Program-made: the position numbers and the translations under genes
DNA from: an uncultured Eubacteriales bacterium
GTDB taxonomy: Bacteria; Bacillota; Clostridia; Oscillospirales; Oscillospiraceae
Assembly: GCA_900547315.1 (NCBI GenBank)
Contig: URGI01000003.1
Span: 1 to 46,587 of the forward strand
Reading direction: 5' to 3'
Length of the DNA: 46,587 bases
The notes under the pieces: model-generated
What the model was told of the DNA's origin: nothing
What the model saw: the letters and a program-made list of their open reading frames with translations, nothing else
Database searches by the model: none
Shown: in pieces, positions 24,991-32,819 of the stretch
Numbering within the stretch: position 1 is the stretch's first letter
How the letters are laid out: every line of letters starts with the position of its first letter

Positions 24991-25200
24991 TGACGAAAAG
25001 AGCCGGAGCAGGACAGCGCAGAGAGGGACCGGATGGTGTAAGGTCTCGTGCCCGATAACGGCAGCCGTTTCCGAGCCTTTCCGGGATGACCGGAGCGTTT
25101 TCCCCGCGTTAAGGGGGCGAGAGATGCCGCACTGCGGCAAATCAGGGTGGTACCGCGAATTGACCTTCGCCCCTGTATGGGGGCGGAGGTATATTTTTTA
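24991..25200 (+). promoter_or_regulatory. T-box riboswitch, probably alanine-specific
   Basis: The T-box core AGGGTGGTACCGCG is at 25144-25157. The terminator (stem 25164-25173 with 25180-25189, then ATATTTTTT) follows directly. In stem I a basal helix pairs 25003-25008 with 25079-25084. AGCA (25007-25010) stands in for the usual AGUA loop-E element. AGAGAG and a GGACC/GGTCT helix (25026-25030, 25042-25046) form the distal arm. GCC at 25075-25077, just 5' of the basal helix, is a fitting alanine specifier. TGGT in the T-box would pair with an A-C-C-A tRNA end, as in tRNA-Ala. Uncharged tRNA-Ala would allow read-through. Confidence 0.9.
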
Positions 25201-25211
25201 GGAGGACAAAA

Positions 25212-25436
25212 ATGAATTGTTTGCGCTGTGGGACAGAGATGACCGATCTCGGCTGCGAGGAGATACAGCTGGGGCATTACGGCTTTTTCTCCGGACACCT
25301 GAGCAACCTGTTCTCAGGCTCGATGGAGGTGCGGATATATTCCTGCCCGCACTGCGGGAAGATGGAATTCTTCAACGCTGACGTTGAGCATGAAGAGAGC
25401 TTTTCAGAGAGAATGAAAAAGAATTTGGAGGACTAA
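25212..25436 (+). CDS. small zinc-ribbon protein between T-box and alaS
   Basis: The 74-residue protein has two CxxC pairs (Cys3/Cys6 and Cys45/Cys48) that could bind one zinc, plus Cys15, and a charged C-terminal tail. The middle 'GHYGFFSGHLSNLFSGSMEV' has no recognisable motif. AGGAGG lies before the ATG and after the T-box terminator, so it is the first gene controlled by the riboswitch; alaS follows after 3 bp, and the alaS ribosome-binding site lies inside this gene. I do not recognise the family by name. Any role in alanine metabolism is only an inference from position. Confidence 0.8.
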   Translation: MNCLRCGTEMTDLGCEEIQLGHYGFFSGHLSNLFSGSMEVRIYSCPHCGKMEFFNADVEHEESFSERMKKNLED

Positions 25437-25439
25437 TAA

Positions 25440-28082
25440 ATGGAAAAGTATGGAGTTAACCAACTGAGAGAGATGTTCCTGAGCTTTTTTGAGACTAAAG
25501 GACATCTTCGTCTGCCGAGCTTTTCGCTCATTCCGCAGAACGACGCGAGCCTGCTGCTCATAAACTCCGGCATGGCACCCATGAAGCCCTATTTCAAGGG
25601 CGAGCAGGAGCCGCCGCGCCACCGCGTCTGCACTTGCCAGAAGTGCATCCGCACCGGTGACATCGAGAACATCGGCAAGACCGCGCGTCACGGCACCTAT
25701 TTTGAGATGCTGGGCAACTTCTCCTTCGGCGACTACTTTAAGCACGAAGCCATCGCATGGAGCTGGGAATTCCTCACCTCGCCCGAGTGGGTCGGCATTG
25801 ATCCGGACAGGCTCTATCCGTCCATCTACGTCGATGACGACGAGGCGTTCGAAATATGGAACAAAGAGATCGGCATCCCTGCCGAGCGCATTTTCCGCTT
25901 CGGCAAGGAGGATAACTTCTGGGAGCACGGTGCCGGTCCCTGCGGCCCCTGCTCCGAGATATACTATGACCGCGGCCCCGAGTACGGCTGCGGCAAGCCC
26001 GACTGCACCGTCGGCTGCGACTGTGACCGCTATATGGAGGTCTGGAACAACGTGTTTTCGCAGTTCGATAACGACGGCGAGGGTCACTACACCGAACTCA
26101 AGCAGAAGAATATCGACACCGGCATGGGCCTTGAGCGTTTGGCCGTAGTATGTCAGGGCGTCGACTCCCTGTTCGACGTCGATACCGTTATGAACATCAC
26201 CCATAAGGTCAGTGAGCTGACCGGCGCGTACTACGGCAAGAGCCACAAGATGGACGTGTCCCTGCGCGTCATAACCGACCATATCCGCTCCGCGACGTTT
26301 ATGATATGCGACGGCGTCCTGCCGTCGAACGAGGGACGCGGCTACGTGCTGCGCCGTCTGCTGCGCCGCGCCGCGCGTCACGGTAAGCTCCTCGGCGTTA
26401 ACGAGCCGTTCCTCTACAAGGTCATCGACACCGTTATCCACGAGAACGAGTGCCAGTATCCGGAGCTGCGCGAGAAGCAGAGCTATATCACCAAGGTCGT
26501 CAAGACCGAGGAGGAGAACTTCGCAAAGACCATCGACGCCGGCATGAAGATATTCGGCGATCTGCTAGCCGAGCACAAGGCGAACGGCGAGACCGTTTTC
26601 TCCGGTGCGGATGCATTCAAGCTCTATGATACCTACGGCTTCCCCGTTGACCTCACCATAGAGATGTGCGCCGACGAGGGAATGATCGTTGACGAGGCGG
26701 AGTTCAAGAAGCTGATGGAAGAGCAGCGCGTCCGCGCCCGCAAGGCGCGCGAGGCGCTGGGCGATCTCGGCTGGGCAGGCCAGGAGTTCGGCAAGGAAGT
26801 GCCGGAGACTGAGTTTGTCGGTTATGACAGGACCGAGAGCGAGGGCACGGTCGTCGCACTCGTCGCCGAGGGCGAGATCTGCGGCGAGGTAAACGAGGGC
26901 ATGGACGCCATCGTCGTGCTCGACCGCACCCCGATGTACGCCGAGATGGGCGGTCAGGTAGCCGATCAGGGCGTGATGACCGCGGACGGCGTGGTATTTA
27001 AGGTCAACAACGTCCTGAAAAACAAGGGCGGAAAATACATGCATTACGGCAAGCTTCTCAAGGGCAGCATCGTTCTCGGCGATAAGCTCACCGTCAGCAT
27101 CGACACGGAGCGCCGCAAGGCCATATCCCGCGCCCACAGCGCCACGCATCTGCTCCAGAGCGCGCTGCGCCTTGTCCTCGGCGACCATGTGCATCAGGCC
27201 GGTTCTCTCGTAGAGCCTGACCATCTGCGCTTTGACTTCACCCACTTCTCCGCGCTCACCGCTGAGGAGATAGGGCAGGTCAACACCGTTATGGCCGATA
27301 TGATCCTTGAGGGCGTTGATATCGAGACGCAGGTGATGCCCTTCGACGAGGCGAATAAGCTCAGCGCAATGGCGCTCTTCGGCGAGAAGTACGGCGACAC
27401 CGTCAGGGTTGTGAAGATGGGCGACTTCTCGATGGAGTTCTGCGGCGGTACGCATCTTGACAATACCGCCAAGGTCGGTATGTTCGTCATTACCTCAGAG
27501 GGTTCCGTCGCCTCCGGCGTGCGCCGCATCGAGGCCATCACCGGCCGCGAGGTCATTGCAAAGTATATAGCGATGTCCGGTATGATCAATAAGGTCGCCG
27601 ACAGGCTCAAGGCCAGACCGCTGGAGATCATGAACAAGGTCGAGAGCAACCTCAGCGAAATCCACGAGCTGCGCCAGAATATCGATAAGCTCAAGGATCA
27701 GCTCATGTCCGGTCAGGCGGAGAGAATGCTCTACGGCGCAAAGGACATCAAGGGTCTCAAGGTCATAACCATCACAAACGGACCTGTCAATGCAGCCGAC
27801 ATCCGCAAGATGGGCGACCAGCTGCGTGACCGTTATCCCAACATCGTCGCCGTGCTCGCTGCGACGGCGGAAAATAAGGCCACAATGCTTGCGGTCTGCG
27901 GCAAGAATGCCGTGGCGCGCGGCGTCAAGGCCGGAGACCTCATCAAGAGCATCACGAAGATCTGCGAGGGCACAGGCGGCGGCAAGCCCGATTCCGCAAT
28001 GGGCGGCTGCAAGAACCTGCTTAAGCTGGACGACGCGATGGCGGCTGTTGACGATTTCGTCAACGAGCACGCGCAGGACTGA
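25440..28082 (+). CDS. alaS: alanyl-tRNA synthetase
   Basis: The 880-residue class II synthetase has the full length. The N-terminal catalytic core includes 'FFETKGHLRLPSFSL', 'PYFKGEQEPPRHRV' and 'NIDTGMGLERLAVV'. The editing domain has zinc ligands His566 and His570 ('HSATH') and Cys668 and His672 ('CGGTH'), at the positions expected from E. coli. The C-Ala domain ends with 'GTGGGKPDSAMGGCK'. It attaches alanine to tRNA-Ala and removes mischarged Ser or Gly. It is controlled by the upstream T-box, and GGAGG (25427-25431) is its ribosome-binding site. Confidence 0.98.
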   Translation: MEKYGVNQLREMFLSFFETKGHLRLPSFSLIPQNDASLLLINSGMAPMKPYFKGEQEPPRHRVCTCQKCIRTGDIENIGKTARHGTYFEMLGNFSFGDYFKHEAIAWSWEFLTSPEWVGIDPDRLYPSIYVDDDEAFEIWNKEIGIPAERIFRFGKEDNFWEHGAGPCGPCSEIYYDRGPEYGCGKPDCTVGCDCDRYMEVWNNVFSQFDNDGEGHYTELKQKNIDTGMGLERLAVVCQGVDSLFDVDTVMNITHKVSELTGAYYGKSHKMDVSLRVITDHIRSATFMICDGVLPSNEGRGYVLRRLLRRAARHGKLLGVNEPFLYKVIDTVIHENECQYPELREKQSYITKVVKTEEENFAKTIDAGMKIFGDLLAEHKANGETVFSGADAFKLYDTYGFPVDLTIEMCADEGMIVDEAEFKKLMEEQRVRARKAREALGDLGWAGQEFGKEVPETEFVGYDRTESEGTVVALVAEGEICGEVNEGMDAIVVLDRTPMYAEMGGQVADQGVMTADGVVFKVNNVLKNKGGKYMHYGKLLKGSIVLGDKLTVSIDTERRKAISRAHSATHLLQSALRLVLGDHVHQAGSLVEPDHLRFDFTHFSALTAEEIGQVNTVMADMILEGVDIETQVMPFDEANKLSAMALFGEKYGDTVRVVKMGDFSMEFCGGTHLDNTAKVGMFVITSEGSVASGVRRIEAITGREVIAKYIAMSGMINKVADRLKARPLEIMNKVESNLSEIHELRQNIDKLKDQLMSGQAERMLYGAKDIKGLKVITITNGPVNAADIRKMGDQLRDRYPNIVAVLAATAENKATMLAVCGKNAVARGVKAGDLIKSITKICEGTGGGKPDSAMGGCKNLLKLDDAMAAVDDFVNEHAQD

Positions 28083-28107
28083 TATAATTTGAACAAGGAG
28101 AATTGCA

Positions 28108-28455
28108 ATGAAAGACGATAACTGCCTTTTCTGCCGCATCATTTCCGGCGAGATACCCAGCTCCAAGGTATATGAAGACGAGTATGTTTTCGCGTTCCGC
28201 GATATAAACCCGCAGGCTCCCGTGCACATCCTTGTCGTGCCGAAGGCGCACATCTGCTGCACTGCCATGATAGACGGCAGCAACTCCGAATATGTCGCAA
28301 AGTGCTTTGAGGCGATAGCGAAGATCGCCAAGGCCGAGGGGCTTGACAATGGCTACCGCGTCGTCAACAACTGCGGCGAGGACGGTGGCCAGACCGTCAT
28401 GCACCTGCATTTCCACATTCTCGGCGGCCTGAAGCTGTCCGAAAAAATAGTCTGA
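28108..28455 (+). CDS. HIT family protein (HinT-like nucleoside phosphoramidase)
   Basis: The 115-residue protein carries the HIT motif 'HLHFHIL' with His99, His101 and His103, of which His101 is the expected nucleophile. 'CLFCRIISGEIPSSKVYED' and 'FRDINPQAPVHILVVPK' are typical of the Hint branch. Hint proteins hydrolyse AMP-lysine and aminoacyl-adenylates made by lysyl-tRNA synthetase, among others. Its place 25 bp after alaS in the T-box operon is suggestive, since synthetases make aminoacyl-AMP. A terminator follows. Confidence 0.92.
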   Translation: MKDDNCLFCRIISGEIPSSKVYEDEYVFAFRDINPQAPVHILVVPKAHICCTAMIDGSNSEYVAKCFEAIAKIAKAEGLDNGYRVVNNCGEDGGQTVMHLHFHILGGLKLSEKIV

Positions 28456-28464
28456 TTCCATAAC

Positions 28465-28501
28465 GCCGCGCGGGCGATGAAATTACCCGCGCGGCATTTT
28501 T
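28465..28501 (+). terminator. terminator after the HIT gene
   Basis: A perfect 10-bp stem of almost pure G/C (28465-28474 with 28486-28495), an 11-nt loop and ATTTTT follow the HIT stop. The comEC ATG comes only 17 bp later. Confidence 0.88.
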
Positions 28502-28518
28502 AAAGGGCGTGTGAGCGT

Positions 28519-30792
28519 ATGCGGAGACTTGCGTTCGCGGCGGGAGGCTTCTCCGCCGCGATATTCATGGCAAACTACATACTTCCGGCTCGGCTCCTGC
28601 CGTGGCTTGCGCTGCTGTGCGCGGCCGCGGCGCTGGGGCTTGGCTTCATGCGCCGTAAATGGCTGAGAGCCTTTGTGATAACCCTTGCGGCGCTCGCTGT
28701 CGGATTCGTATGGTTCGGCGGTACGTATCTCGCGAAAGCCCTGCCCGCAAAGGCGCTTGACGGCGAGACGGCGGAGCTTGAGGGCGTCGTGCTGACCTAT
28801 CCCGCGGAGTATGACGGGTACTGCCGCTATGAAATGCGGCTCCGCCTGCCGGACGGCGGCGTCACGCGCGCAGTGGTGTATGACCGCAGCGGCGCGGCGA
28901 TCTATGCCGAACCGGGATGGCGGCTGCGCATCAGCGCGTATTGCCGCGCGGCGGATACGCGGTACGGCGAGGATTACGACTACTATAATTCAAACGGTAT
29001 TTTTCTTGTCGCGAGCGTCAAGACGCCGCCGGAAGTCATATCCGCGCAGCGCTCCGCGTGGCTGAGCTTCGGACAGGATATCAGCCGCAGTGTGTGCGCC
29101 GAAATAGAGCGCATATTCCCGCGCGACGCCGCGGCCTTTATGAAATCGCTGCTCATCGGCAGCAGGGAAGAGCTGTATGAGGATGCGGGCGCGTACATGG
29201 CAATGGGGCGCGCGGGCATAACGCACATTGTCGCCATATCCGGTATGCATGTGGCGTTCCTGATAAGTATTCTGCAGCTCGCCCTTGGAAAATCGAGAAG
29301 AAGCTCCGTGCTGTGCATCATCGCGGTGTGGGTGTTCGTTGCGGCCACAGGGGCGAGCCAGTCCGCGGTGCGGGCGGGCGTCATGCAGTCGATGCTGCTT
29401 GTCGCGCCGATCTTCGGCCGCGAGAACGACCCGCCGACCTCATTGATGACGGCGCTTGCCATCCTGCTCGCAGCAAACCCATATTCCGCCGCGAGCGTAA
29501 GTCTCCAGCTTTCGTTCGGCGCGGTGGCGGGGCTGATGCTGTTCTCGGAAAAGCTTTCGGCGCTGCTGATGCCGGATGTGCCGCGCGGCACTCTGCGCCG
29601 CATTATCCGCTGGCCGGTAAACGTTGCGGCAAGCTCACTCTCCGTCATGGCGCTCACTGTGCCGCTGGCGGCGTGGCATTTCGGATACATCGCCATCCTG
29701 TCGCCGATTGCAAATGTCATGTGCCTTTGGGCGGTGTCCGCATGCTTCTGCGGCGGATATATTGCCTGCCTTGCGGGAATTGTCTTCGCGCCGGCCGGCG
29801 CGGCGCTTGCGTGGCTGACATCGCTGCTTGCGCGATATGTACTGTGGGTCGCGCGGCTTATCGGCGGGATACCGTTCGCGGCTTTGTACACCGACGACGT
29901 GATGAACGTGATATGGATAGTCCTTGCGTACGCGCTGTTAATTATTGCCGCCGTGTCCAAACTGCCGCGCTGGGCGAAAATATCTCTGCCCGGCGGGCTC
30001 GCGGTTCTCTCGCTTGCGCTGCTGCTGTGCGTGAACGCACAGAGCATGAGAGTCGGCGCGGGCGTGATAACGGTGCTCGACGTCGGACAGGGACAGTGTA
30101 TCAGCGTTATTTCCGGTGACAAGACCGTGCTTATCGACTGCGGCGGCATATACAGCCTTGATAATGCCGGAGAGACGGCGGGGAGCTACCTGCTCTCGCG
30201 CGGCAGAAAGCGCGTGGATGTGCTGCTGCTCACGCATCTCCATGCCGACCACGTCAACGGCGTGCCGCGGCTGCTGGAGCTTGCGGACGTCGGGGAGATC
30301 ATCATACCGGACGCTGTGACGGATGAGGATGGGATGCTAGACGAGATCGTCTCCGCCGCCGAAAGTCACGGCACGGCGCTGCGGCGGCTTGATTCCGACG
30401 AGCTTTTCAGCGTCGGGAACATTGAGCTGAACTTGTTCGCGCCGAGCGAAAAGGGCGACCTGAACGAGCGCTGCATGATGATGCGCGTGAGCATAGGGGC
30501 GTTTGACATGATAGTTACCGGCGACGCGCCGCAGGCGGCGGAGCGGGAGCTTATCGAAAGCCACGAGCTTCCGGATGCCGAGCTCCTGATCGCCGGACAC
30601 CATGGCTCGAAGTATTCAAGCAGCGGCGAGTTGCTGTCAGCCGCCGGAGCCGAAACCGCGGTGATAAGCGTCGGCTACAATAGTTACGGCCATCCCACGA
30701 ACGAAACTCTTGAACGTCTCAGGGCTTACGGGTATAATGTGTACAGGACTGATTTGAACGGGAACGTCGAGATACGTCTCCCGGCGGAGTGA
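28519..30792 (+). CDS. comEC: ComEC/Rec2 DNA internalization protein
   Basis: The 757-residue polytopic membrane protein forms the channel for single-stranded DNA entry in natural transformation. It has N-terminal membrane segments, a DUF4131-like soluble part (about 70-180) and the Competence membrane domain with 'GITHIVAISGMHVAFLISIL'. The C-terminal metallo-beta-lactamase domain has 'THLHADH' (572-578) and 'AGHHGSKYSSS', a putative nuclease. The gene is full length and intact. No other competence genes are in the window. No promoter fits in the 17 bp after the terminator, so it may depend on read-through from alaS-HIT. Confidence 0.93.
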   Translation: MRRLAFAAGGFSAAIFMANYILPARLLPWLALLCAAAALGLGFMRRKWLRAFVITLAALAVGFVWFGGTYLAKALPAKALDGETAELEGVVLTYPAEYDGYCRYEMRLRLPDGGVTRAVVYDRSGAAIYAEPGWRLRISAYCRAADTRYGEDYDYYNSNGIFLVASVKTPPEVISAQRSAWLSFGQDISRSVCAEIERIFPRDAAAFMKSLLIGSREELYEDAGAYMAMGRAGITHIVAISGMHVAFLISILQLALGKSRRSSVLCIIAVWVFVAATGASQSAVRAGVMQSMLLVAPIFGRENDPPTSLMTALAILLAANPYSAASVSLQLSFGAVAGLMLFSEKLSALLMPDVPRGTLRRIIRWPVNVAASSLSVMALTVPLAAWHFGYIAILSPIANVMCLWAVSACFCGGYIACLAGIVFAPAGAALAWLTSLLARYVLWVARLIGGIPFAALYTDDVMNVIWIVLAYALLIIAAVSKLPRWAKISLPGGLAVLSLALLLCVNAQSMRVGAGVITVLDVGQGQCISVISGDKTVLIDCGGIYSLDNAGETAGSYLLSRGRKRVDVLLLTHLHADHVNGVPRLLELADVGEIIIPDAVTDEDGMLDEIVSAAESHGTALRRLDSDELFSVGNIELNLFAPSEKGDLNERCMMMRVSIGAFDMIVTGDAPQAAERELIESHELPDAELLIAGHHGSKYSSSGELLSAAGAETAVISVGYNSYGHPTNETLERLRAYGYNVYRTDLNGNVEIRLPAE

Positions 30793-30794
30793 AC

Positions 30795-31841
30795 ATGGCG
30801 AAGAAAAATTCAAAGGAAGAAAAACTGAACTATTCCGCGGAGCTGCGCAGGCTTAAGGATTTCGGACCCGAGCGGCTGTATCTTCTCTGGGGGCCGGAGG
30901 ACTATCTGCGCGAGCAGTACCTGGGGCAGCTGAAAAAGATATGTCTGCCGGAAGGAGAGGACAGCTTCAGCTACAAGCGCATCAACGGCCCGGAGCTTGA
31001 TATGCACGAGCTGCGCATGGCGGTAGACGCGATGCCGTTTATGACGGAGCGCAGCTTCGTGGAGCTGCGCAGCGTGGACATAAACGCGTGCAAGGATTCG
31101 GACAAGATGCTGGCGATACTCAAGGACATTCCGGACTACTGCACCGTCGCCATCGTGCAGGACGCGCAGTATGAGCCGGACGGGCGGCTGAAGCTGATAA
31201 AAGGCATCCGCCAGTGCGCGCTGGAGCTTAAATTTACCGCGCAGTCGCAGGGCATGCTCATTGACTGGCTCATCCGCCGCTTTTCGGCGGCGGGGAAGAG
31301 CATAGAGCTTGAAGCGGCGCAGCGGCTGATATTCATAAGCGGCGATCTTATGAGCAGGCTCATTCCGGAGATAGAGAAGGTAGCGGCCTACGCGAAGGGT
31401 GACAGGGTCACTGTCGCGGATGTGGAAGCGGTCGCAAATCACATACCGGAGGCTGTGGTTTTTGATATGACGGATTACATCGCGCAGAAGAAATACAACA
31501 CCGCAATGGCCGTCCTCGCGGAGCTTATATCGGATAAAAACAACGCGCCCATTGCGATGGTGGCCATGATAGGCCAGCAGATGCGGCGGCTATATGGGGC
31601 GAAGCTCGCCTCCGCTCAGCCGGACGGCATGAAAGCGCTCATGGACGCCTGCGGCATAAAATATGAGTTCATCGCCAAAAAACTCATTGCCTCGGCGCGG
31701 GGCTTCACGCTGCCGCAGCTCGTGCGCGCGGTCGAGCTGTGCGCCGACGCGGACTACAAAATGAAGAGCAGCTCCACGGATGACACGGAACTGCTGAAGG
31801 AGCTTGTGCTGCGCATCGCCGCGGGTGAAGCCGATGCATAG
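30795..31841 (+). CDS. holA: DNA polymerase III delta subunit
   Basis: The 348-residue clamp-loader subunit opens the sliding beta clamp. 'RLYLLWGPEDYLREQYLGQLKK' is the N-terminal family signature. 'DAMPFMTERSFVELRSV' and the C-terminal helical 'AMVAMIGQQMRRLYGAKLA' are also typical. ATG 30795 is preferred, as GGAG (30786-30789) precedes it; GTG 30789 overlapping the comEC stop is an alternative. comEC-holA is the Bacillus order, but rpsT, which usually follows, is absent. The end overlaps rnmV by 8 nt. Confidence 0.92.
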   Translation: MAKKNSKEEKLNYSAELRRLKDFGPERLYLLWGPEDYLREQYLGQLKKICLPEGEDSFSYKRINGPELDMHELRMAVDAMPFMTERSFVELRSVDINACKDSDKMLAILKDIPDYCTVAIVQDAQYEPDGRLKLIKGIRQCALELKFTAQSQGMLIDWLIRRFSAAGKSIELEAAQRLIFISGDLMSRLIPEIEKVAAYAKGDRVTVADVEAVANHIPEAVVFDMTDYIAQKKYNTAMAVLAELISDKNNAPIAMVAMIGQQMRRLYGAKLASAQPDGMKALMDACGIKYEFIAKKLIASARGFTLPQLVRAVELCADADYKMKSSSTDDTELLKELVLRIAAGEADA

Positions 31842-32424
31842 CGTGCGCGAGGTCATAGTGGTCGAAGGGCGCTATGATAAAAATACGCTCAGTCAGGTGG
31901 TCGACGCGGTCATCGTGGAGACTTCGGGCTTCGGGATATTCAATAACGCCCAGAAGCAGAAGCTGCTGCGCGACATGGCGCAGGCACGCGGGCTCATCGT
32001 ACTGACCGACTCCGACGGCGCGGGCTTCGTGATAAGGAATTTTATCAAGTCCTGCATAGATCCTGCGCTTGTGAAGCATGCGTACATTCCCGATATAAAG
32101 GGTAAGGAGCGGCGGAAGAGAAAAGGTTAAAAGGATGGCAAGCTCGGCGTCGAGGGTATGCGGCCGGAGCTGCTGCTTGACGCGCTCATCAAGTGCGGCG
32201 CGACGATAGACGACCTGCCGCCGCAGCGGCGCGAACAGCGCATAAGCAAGGCGGACATGTTTGCAAAAGGCTTGAGCGGCGGACAGGACAGCGCCGCACG
32301 GAGAAAGGCGCTTTTAAAGCGGCTTGAGCTGCCGGAGCATATGACGGCTCCGTGCCTGCTGGACTATCTGAACGTGATGATGACGCGCGACGAATTCATG
32401 GCGCTGGAGTTGGACGAAAAATAA
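31834..32424 (+). pseudogene. rnmV: ribonuclease M5, interrupted by an in-frame stop
   Basis: RNase M5 matures 5S rRNA in Firmicutes. Residues 1-98 hold the Toprim domain with 'VVEGRYDKNTL' (Glu11) and 'LTDSDGAG' (Asp59, Asp61) and reach 'IPDIKGKERRKRKG'. TAA at 32128-32130 then stops the frame. The same frame continues at once with 'KDGKLGVEGMRPELLLDALI' and runs to 32424, matching the C-terminal domain of RNase M5. A single base change (for example TCA to TAA) would explain it; no frameshift is needed. ATG 32158 could restart an 88-residue fragment. A true mutation and a sequencing error cannot be separated here. Confidence 0.88.
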
Positions 32425-32467
32425 GCTGCTTCAAAATGCATTTCGCATTTTGAAGCAGCCTTTTTTT
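32425..32467. terminator. bidirectional terminator between rnmV and hypA
   Basis: A perfect 15-bp stem (32425-32439 with 32445-32459) with a 5-nt loop is followed by CTTTTTTT on the plus strand and by T-rich DNA on the minus strand (complement of the AAAAATAA before the stem). It separates the convergent rnmV and hypA units. Confidence 0.92.
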
Positions 32468-32810
32468 ATTCCGGAACATGTATTTCCTTGATGTTGAAGT
32501 CCTTGCCGGTGAGAACTGTTTTCTCAAAGCTGCCGCAGTTGGGGCAGTAGCCCTCGTTCTCGACAACATTGAATATCTCGTCGCACTCGTCGCATTCCGC
32601 CATGCCGGGGACGATCTCAAGAATGAGCTTCGTGTCCTTCAGCGGCGTCTCGGCGGCGACGGCGGGGTACAGCTCCTCGACATATTCGGGGATGACGAGC
32701 GACAGCTCGCCGACCTCGCATACGATCTCGCTTATCCGCTGGACGTTGTTGGCCTTCGCGTAATCAAGGACGGTCTTGCACATGCTCCGCACTATGCCGA
32801 TCTCGTGCAT
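32466..32810 (-). CDS. hypA: HypA-like nickel/zinc metallochaperone
   Basis: The 114-residue protein starts 'MHEIGIVRSM', with His2 as the nickel ligand of HypA/HybF. Two CxxC pairs follow in 'ECDECDEIF' and 'YCPNCGSF', the structural zinc site. HypA delivers nickel to [NiFe]-hydrogenase with HypB, but no other hyp or hydrogenase gene is in the window. It lies 9 bp after the large oxidoreductase gene with AAGGCGG as ribosome-binding site, so the two form an operon. A role in metal supply to another enzyme, perhaps its neighbour, is possible. Confidence 0.85.
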   Translation of the reverse strand: MHEIGIVRSMCKTVLDYAKANNVQRISEIVCEVGELSLVIPEYVEELYPAVAAETPLKDTKLILEIVPGMAECDECDEIFNVVENEGYCPNCGSFEKTVLTGKDFNIKEIHVPE

Positions 32811-32819
32811 TACGCCGCC

